Below, piece after piece: positions 60,315 through 64,000 of a stretch of 64,000 nucleotides of DNA. The translations under genes and the position numbers were made by a program. Every line of letters starts with the position of its first letter. Position 1 is the stretch's first letter. Below the pieces are notes generated by a model, which did not search any database, was not told the DNA's origin, and saw only the letters and a program-made list of their open reading frames with translations. This stretch comes from JACKEQ01 sp041389565 (GTDB taxonomy: Bacteria; Myxococcota_A; UBA796; GCA-2862545). Location: assembly GCA_041389565.1 (NCBI GenBank), contig JAWKRP010000009.1:62001-126000 (forward strand), written 5' to 3'.

Positions 60315-60842
60315 ATGAGCCAGAGTCCCGATCCACATGCAATGACGTCCTATGCGCTGGCCACCTGGGTGTTCCTGCTGAGGGTCGACGGGGTCGAACC
60401 CGACGATGCAGAGCTCGCCAGCCACTGCGCCGCCGTGATGGACGCCGCCGAGGAAGCCGTGGGCAATGCGGCCGGCGAGCGCCTCGTGGAGCGGGTGAAG
60501 GCGATGCTGGCCGGCATCTCGCCCGACGACGTCACGGCCTTCGCGCGCACGCTCTACGGCGACCGCGTGAACACCGGCCTCGGCGGGGGCGAGCGGTCCG
60601 ACCGCCTGTCCCGCATCCGGAAGTACCAGTTCGACCGCAACCTCCCGTGGCTCGCCCGCATCTGGGAGCGGAACGGTGGCGAGGTCGTGCCGTCGTGGCT
60701 CATCGTGAACCGCGTCACCGACGAGGTCACCGCGGTCGACCCGAACCCGTGGAACGACATCGACGAGACGCGCCATGTGCCCGTGGTCGACTTCCAGGTG
60801 CTCTGGGAGCTCGACGGCTGCACCGCGGTCGCGCTCGCCTGA
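60315..60842 (+). CDS. Protein of unknown function
   Basis: A 175-residue soluble protein, not recognised. It is preceded by GGGAGGAACG, a strong ribosome binding site. Residues 10-85 are predicted helical and acidic (VDGVEPDDAELASHCAAVMDAAEEAVG); the second half has tryptophans (LPWLARIWERNGGEVVPSWLIVNRVTDEV) and ends in short strands. There is no signal peptide or TM segment. It is divergent from the sulfatase-superfamily gene and followed after 13 nt by the next gene, with which it probably forms an operon. Confidence 0.65.
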   Translation: MSQSPDPHAMTSYALATWVFLLRVDGVEPDDAELASHCAAVMDAAEEAVGNAAGERLVERVKAMLAGISPDDVTAFARTLYGDRVNTGLGGGERSDRLSRIRKYQFDRNLPWLARIWERNGGEVVPSWLIVNRVTDEVTAVDPNPWNDIDETRHVPVVDFQVLWELDGCTAVALA

Positions 60843-60855
60843 GCAGCGAACCCGC

Positions 60856-61674
60856 GTGCTGAGCTTCACGTCGCGGGGGGCTGTCGCGTCTCCACAGACG
60901 CTCCAGATCCGGGTGGGCTCACGCGACTCCGGTGCCCTGCGTGCTGGTGCGCCCGTGCCTTCGCGCGACCTCACGTCCGAGGAGGTGCGCGCGAACATCG
61001 CGCACTTCACCACCGGCCGCGACGGGCCGCGCACCCGGCCGTGTCGGCGGCTCGCGCTGTCCGGCGTATCGGGGGTGTCCCTGGATCGGGAGGTGCTTGC
61101 GTACGCCCGGGGGTGTGGCGTCGAGCACATCGTGCTGCACGGCCGGTCGCCCGTGCTCGAGCCCCTGGTGGATGCCGTGGCCGTGAGGGTGTCGGAGCCC
61201 GGCCACGTGGGGGCCCCGCCCCTCGTCCCGTGGACCGCCATCGTGCCGCTCACGGAAGCCCGGCTCGGTGGCCTCGACGTGCTGATCGCGGCGCTCGTGG
61301 AGGCCCGGCCGGAGCGGGTGGTGCTCGCCTGGCCCTTCCCGGGTCCGGGAGTCGTGCTGCCCGAGCTGTCGCGCGCCGTGTCCGCAGCGCGTCGAGGCCT
61401 CGAGACCCTCGCCGACGCCGGGGTCCCGGCGGCTCTTCGCGGCCTTCCCCCCTGTCTCGACGGCTCGGACGAGGGTCGCACGGGCAATCGGTTCTACGTC
61501 GACGCGGATCACCAGGGAGCCGACGCACTGTTGTTCGTGCCCGACCTCGTCCAGTTCCTGAAGCCCGACAGCTGCCGGGCCTGCGCCAGGTCCACCGTCT
61601 GCGACGGGGTTCCTGCGGAGTGGCTGGAGCTCGGGGTCGTGGGGCCCCTCGAGCCCATCGAGAAGCCCGGCTGA
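60856..61674 (+). CDS. Possible radical-SAM-derived protein lacking the canonical cluster motif
   Basis: A 272-residue protein starting at GTG (VLSFTSRGAVAS). The phrase ARGCGVEHIVLHGRSPVLEPLVDAV and the later RVVLAWPFPGPG have the alternating strand/helix look of a TIM-barrel radical SAM enzyme. The C-terminus, CRACARSTVCDGVPAEWL, resembles the auxiliary Cys-rich tail of such proteins. The CxxxCxxC motif that holds the SAM cluster is absent; RPCRRLALSGVSG stands near where it would be. I therefore consider it either a degenerate radical SAM protein or an unrelated Fe-S or zinc protein. It is close to the preceding unknown gene, and 93 bp separate it from the amino-acid dehydrogenase gene. 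Confidence 0.5.
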   Translation: MLSFTSRGAVASPQTLQIRVGSRDSGALRAGAPVPSRDLTSEEVRANIAHFTTGRDGPRTRPCRRLALSGVSGVSLDREVLAYARGCGVEHIVLHGRSPVLEPLVDAVAVRVSEPGHVGAPPLVPWTAIVPLTEARLGGLDVLIAALVEARPERVVLAWPFPGPGVVLPELSRAVSAARRGLETLADAGVPAALRGLPPCLDGSDEGRTGNRFYVDADHQGADALLFVPDLVQFLKPDSCRACARSTVCDGVPAEWLELGVVGPLEPIEKPG

Positions 61675-61767
61675 CACTGGCGCCATGCGCCCGATGGGCG
61701 TGTTACAGGGCGGGCCCGTGGTGGAGCCCGCAGGCGCCGGGCCCATCATTGTCCGCTTGGAGACTCC

Positions 61768-62877
61768 ATGCAGCCGTTCGCCGAGATGGCGGAGATGGGA
61801 CACGAACAGGTCCTCTTCTGCCGGGATGATGTGGTTGGCTTGAGGGCCATCATCGCAATTCACGACACCACGCTCGGGCCCGCGCTCGGCGGTTGTCGGC
61901 TGTACGACTACGCGAGCGAGGACGACGCGCTGCGCGACGTGCTCCGCCTCTCGCGCGGCATGACGTACAAGGCCGCTGTGGCCGGTCTCGATCTCGGGGG
62001 CGGCAAGTCCGTCATCCTGGGCGACCCGTCGATCAAGAGCGAGGCCCTGTTCCGGGCGTTCGGTCGTCACATCGAGTCGCTGAACGGCCGGTACTACACG
62101 GCCGAAGACATGAACACGAACGTCCAGGACATGGACTACATCCGCCGCGAGACGCGCTTCGTCACGGGTGCCGGCAGTCATGTCGGTGGCTCCGGCGACC
62201 CGAGCCCGGTCACGGCCTGGGGCGTGTTCCACGGCATCCGCGCGTGCCTCGAGGTCGTGTACGGCTCGCCGAGCGTCGAAGGGCGCTCCATCGCGATCCA
62301 GGGCCTCGGGAACGTCGGGTACCACCTCGCCCGCTACCTCTCCGAGCGCGGGGCCACGCTGGTGTTCTCCGACATCAACAACCGCAAGCTCGAAGCGGCC
62401 GTGCAGGAGTTCGGCGGTACCGTCGTCGAGGGCGACGCCTACTACGCCACCGAGTGCGACGTGCTCGCGCCGTGTGCGATCGGCGGCATCGTCAACCAGC
62501 GCACCGTCGGCCGCATCCGCGCACCCATCATCTGCGGCGGTGCGAACAACATCCTCGGTGTCGAAGAGCGCGACGGAGAGGCGCTCGTCGAGCGCGGCAT
62601 CACGTACGCACCCGACTACGTCGTGAACGCCGGCGGTCTCATCAGCGTGTACTCCGAGCTGAAGCGCTGGCCCGAGCACAAGGCCATGGAAGATGCCGCG
62701 AACATCTTCAACACGACGAAGCGCATCCTGAACCTGGCGAAGTCGAAGAGCCTCACGGCCGTCGCGGCGAGCAACCACGTCGCCGAGGAGCGCATCGCGA
62801 AGGTCGCGCACATCAAGCGGCTGTACGCGGGCTCCGAGGGGCGCGACGCCAACACCGCCTCGGCGCGGCCCCTGTAG
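61768..62877 (+). CDS. ldh: Leucine/valine-type amino acid dehydrogenase (Glu/Leu/Phe/Val dehydrogenase family)
   Basis: A 369-residue NAD-dependent oxidative deaminase of branched-chain amino acids. The catalytic Lys lies in SRGMTYKAAVAGLDLGGGKSVI. The Rossmann fingerprint IAIQGLGNVGYHLARYLSERGA is in the middle, followed by DINNRKLEAA. The size and N-terminal start fit leucine dehydrogenase (about 360 residues) rather than the larger glutamate dehydrogenases. It yields 2-oxo acids that feed branched-chain fatty-acid starters in myxobacteria, or energy metabolism (inference). The universal stress gene follows after 14 nt. Confidence 0.93.
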   Translation: MQPFAEMAEMGHEQVLFCRDDVVGLRAIIAIHDTTLGPALGGCRLYDYASEDDALRDVLRLSRGMTYKAAVAGLDLGGGKSVILGDPSIKSEALFRAFGRHIESLNGRYYTAEDMNTNVQDMDYIRRETRFVTGAGSHVGGSGDPSPVTAWGVFHGIRACLEVVYGSPSVEGRSIAIQGLGNVGYHLARYLSERGATLVFSDINNRKLEAAVQEFGGTVVEGDAYYATECDVLAPCAIGGIVNQRTVGRIRAPIICGGANNILGVEERDGEALVERGITYAPDYVVNAGGLISVYSELKRWPEHKAMEDAANIFNTTKRILNLAKSKSLTAVAASNHVAEERIAKVAHIKRLYAGSEGRDANTASARPL

Positions 62878-62891
62878 AACCTGGAGCACCG

Positions 62892-63728
62892 GTGGACCTC
62901 AAGATCCTGCTTCCCGTCGACGGCTCGACCTTCTGCCAGGCGGCCACCCGCGTCGCGTTCCAGCTCGCGTCGGCCCTGCCCGGATCGAAGCTCACGGCGC
63001 TCAACATCGTGAACGTCCGTCCGCCTTCGGGGAACGTGATCAGCGACCTCACGGGGTACGTGGGCTTCGAGCCCGCCGTGGTGTCGCCCGAGGTCTACCA
63101 GGCCCACCAGCAGGTCGCGCAGGGGCTCGTCGACACGCTCGTCGCCCGCGCGAAGACCGAGGGCATCGACGCTGAAGGGGTCGTCGCCACGGGCGCGATC
63201 ACCGCCGAGCTCGTCGCGGCGTCCAACCGGTCCGACGTGGTCGTGATGGGCGTGCGCGGCGAGAGTGAAGACCGCTTCCCGGGTCAGGGTGGGGCACAGG
63301 CCTCGAACGCCATGCCCCAGATCACGGTGCCCGTGCTGCTCGTGCCCCGCGAGATCACGCACATCCGCTCGTTCGCGGTCGGCTACGACGACTCTCCGTC
63401 GGCTGTGCGCGCCCTGCAGATCGTGGGCAAGCTCGCGCGTCCGCTGAACGTGCCCGTGCACCTGATCCACGTGGGCGACCCCACACGCGGTCAGGAGCGG
63501 CTCGAGAAGGCGGCCCAGCAGCTCGGGGCCGACATCCACACCGTGCAGCACCTGGTCCAGGGCCAGGAGGTGCACCGCGCGCTCGTCGACACCGCCGTTT
63601 CCGCGAAGGCCGACGTTCTCGTGCTCGGGTTCCAGGGCCAGAGCAAGCTGAAGGACGTCGTGTTCGGGTCGGCCCAGGCCCACCTGCTCAACAAAGACCT
63701 CCACGTCGCGCTCCTCATCGCGCACTGA
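62892..63728 (+). CDS. Tandem universal stress protein (two UspA domains)
   Basis: A 278-residue protein with two UspA folds. Domain 1 (1-150) starts LKILLPVDGSTFCQAATRVAFQLAS and ends DVVVMGVRGESEDRF...ITVPVLLVPR. Domain 2 (155-278) starts SFAVGYDDSPSAVRALQIVGKLA and ends DVLVLGFQGQSKLKDVVFGSAQAHLLNKDLHVALLIA. The second domain keeps a GxxG-(9)-GS-like nucleotide-binding remnant (GFQGQSK...GSAQ). Such proteins are ATP-binding stress adaptors. The GTG start has GGAG upstream, 14 nt after the dehydrogenase stop. The scpA gene follows after 7 nt. Confidence 0.9.
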   Translation: MDLKILLPVDGSTFCQAATRVAFQLASALPGSKLTALNIVNVRPPSGNVISDLTGYVGFEPAVVSPEVYQAHQQVAQGLVDTLVARAKTEGIDAEGVVATGAITAELVAASNRSDVVVMGVRGESEDRFPGQGGAQASNAMPQITVPVLLVPREITHIRSFAVGYDDSPSAVRALQIVGKLARPLNVPVHLIHVGDPTRGQERLEKAAQQLGADIHTVQHLVQGQEVHRALVDTAVSAKADVLVLGFQGQSKLKDVVFGSAQAHLLNKDLHVALLIAH

Positions 63729-63735
63729 GTCCGCG

Positions 63736-64000
63736 GTGGAAGCCACCGTCGAGCCCGCGTGGACCGTCCACACCGAGGTCTTCGAGGGCCCGCTCGATCT
63801 GCTGCTGTACCTCGTCCAGCGCGACGGGATCGACCTGAAGCGCCTCCAGGTCGCGCGGATCGCCGACGCCTACCTCGAGTTCCTCGACCACATGCGCGAC
63901 ATGAACCTGTCGCTCGCCGGCGAGTACCTCGTGATGGCGGCGACGCTCGTGCACCTCAAGTCCCTCGAGCTGCTCCCGCGCCTGCCCACGCCCGTCGACG
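63736..64000 (+). CDS. scpA: Segregation and condensation protein A, ScpA (N-terminal part; runs off the right edge)
   Basis: The first 88 codons of the kleisin subunit of the bacterial SMC-ScpAB condensin, which is needed for chromosome compaction and segregation. The signature FEGPLDLLLYLVQRDGIDLKRLQVARIADAYLEFLDHM and the following LAGEYLVMAATLVHLKSLELLP are characteristic. The GTG start lies 7 nt after the universal stress gene; the alanine/glutamate-rich lead (VEATVEPAWTV) is short, as usual. scpB would be expected just outside the window. Confidence 0.95.
   Translation, partial: MEATVEPAWTVHTEVFEGPLDLLLYLVQRDGIDLKRLQVARIADAYLEFLDHMRDMNLSLAGEYLVMAATLVHLKSLELLPRLPTPVD

Overview
The window is high-GC DNA from a Gram-negative bacterium. 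Genes are packed tightly, many start with GTG and several overlap as ATGA or GTGA. The content points to Myxococcota (former Deltaproteobacteria): a three-gene polyunsaturated fatty acid (PUFA) synthase cluster with the myxobacterial pfa1-pfa2-pfa3 layout and a C-terminal acyltransferase, a giant secreted thrombospondin-type-3 protein with a MYXO-CTERM-like tail, many lipoproteins, and a secreted lysyl oxidase. This is inference from gene content; no rRNA or other phylogenetic marker is present. I saw no tRNA, rRNA, CRISPR array, insertion sequence or prophage.

Layout. 1-4461: the start of an Lhr-type helicase (minus), then a polytopic membrane protein, an AIM24-family protein and a secreted Cys-peptidase-like protein (plus). 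4467-6388: a translationally coupled ATPase + HNH pair resembling the Septu (PtuAB) anti-phage module. 6475-10065: a FadN/FadA-type beta-oxidation pair. 10314-22019: one 3,901-residue gene whose last three quarters are 13 tandem super-repeats of about 203 residues, ended by a clear intrinsic terminator. 22089-27558: a coupled operon of a double-HtrA (Nma111/DEG7-like) protease, an SLC12-type cation-chloride cotransporter and a SixA phosphatase. 27636-29273: a lysyl oxidase lipoprotein and an orphan ExbD-like protein. 29286-44738: the minus-strand pfa operon (pfa1 enoyl reductase, pfa2 KS-MAT-3xACP-KR-DH, pfa3 KS-CLF-DH-DH-DH-like-AGPAT). 44881-50958: a YceI protein and two beta-propeller lipoproteins. 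51071-54521: an unknown gene, then hydroxyacyl-CoA dehydrogenase, enoyl-CoA hydratase and acyl-CoA dehydrogenase. 54556-57354: a winged-helix/NTPase regulator and a convergent small P-loop protein. 57675-60266: a sulfatase-superfamily lipoprotein. 60315-64000: two unknown genes, leucine-type dehydrogenase, a tandem universal stress protein and the start of scpA.

Two themes stand out. Lipid metabolism is represented by two beta-oxidation gene sets and the PUFA synthase. Cell-surface biology is represented by the giant Ca-binding repeat protein, the double-HtrA protease, the lysyl oxidase, the propeller lipoproteins and the sulfatase-like lipoprotein. The least described items are the HtrA-SLC12-SixA operon, the repeat architecture of the giant gene, the lysyl oxidase with a complete vertebrate-like catalytic set, and a PtuAB-like pair with an eroded second zinc ligand pair.
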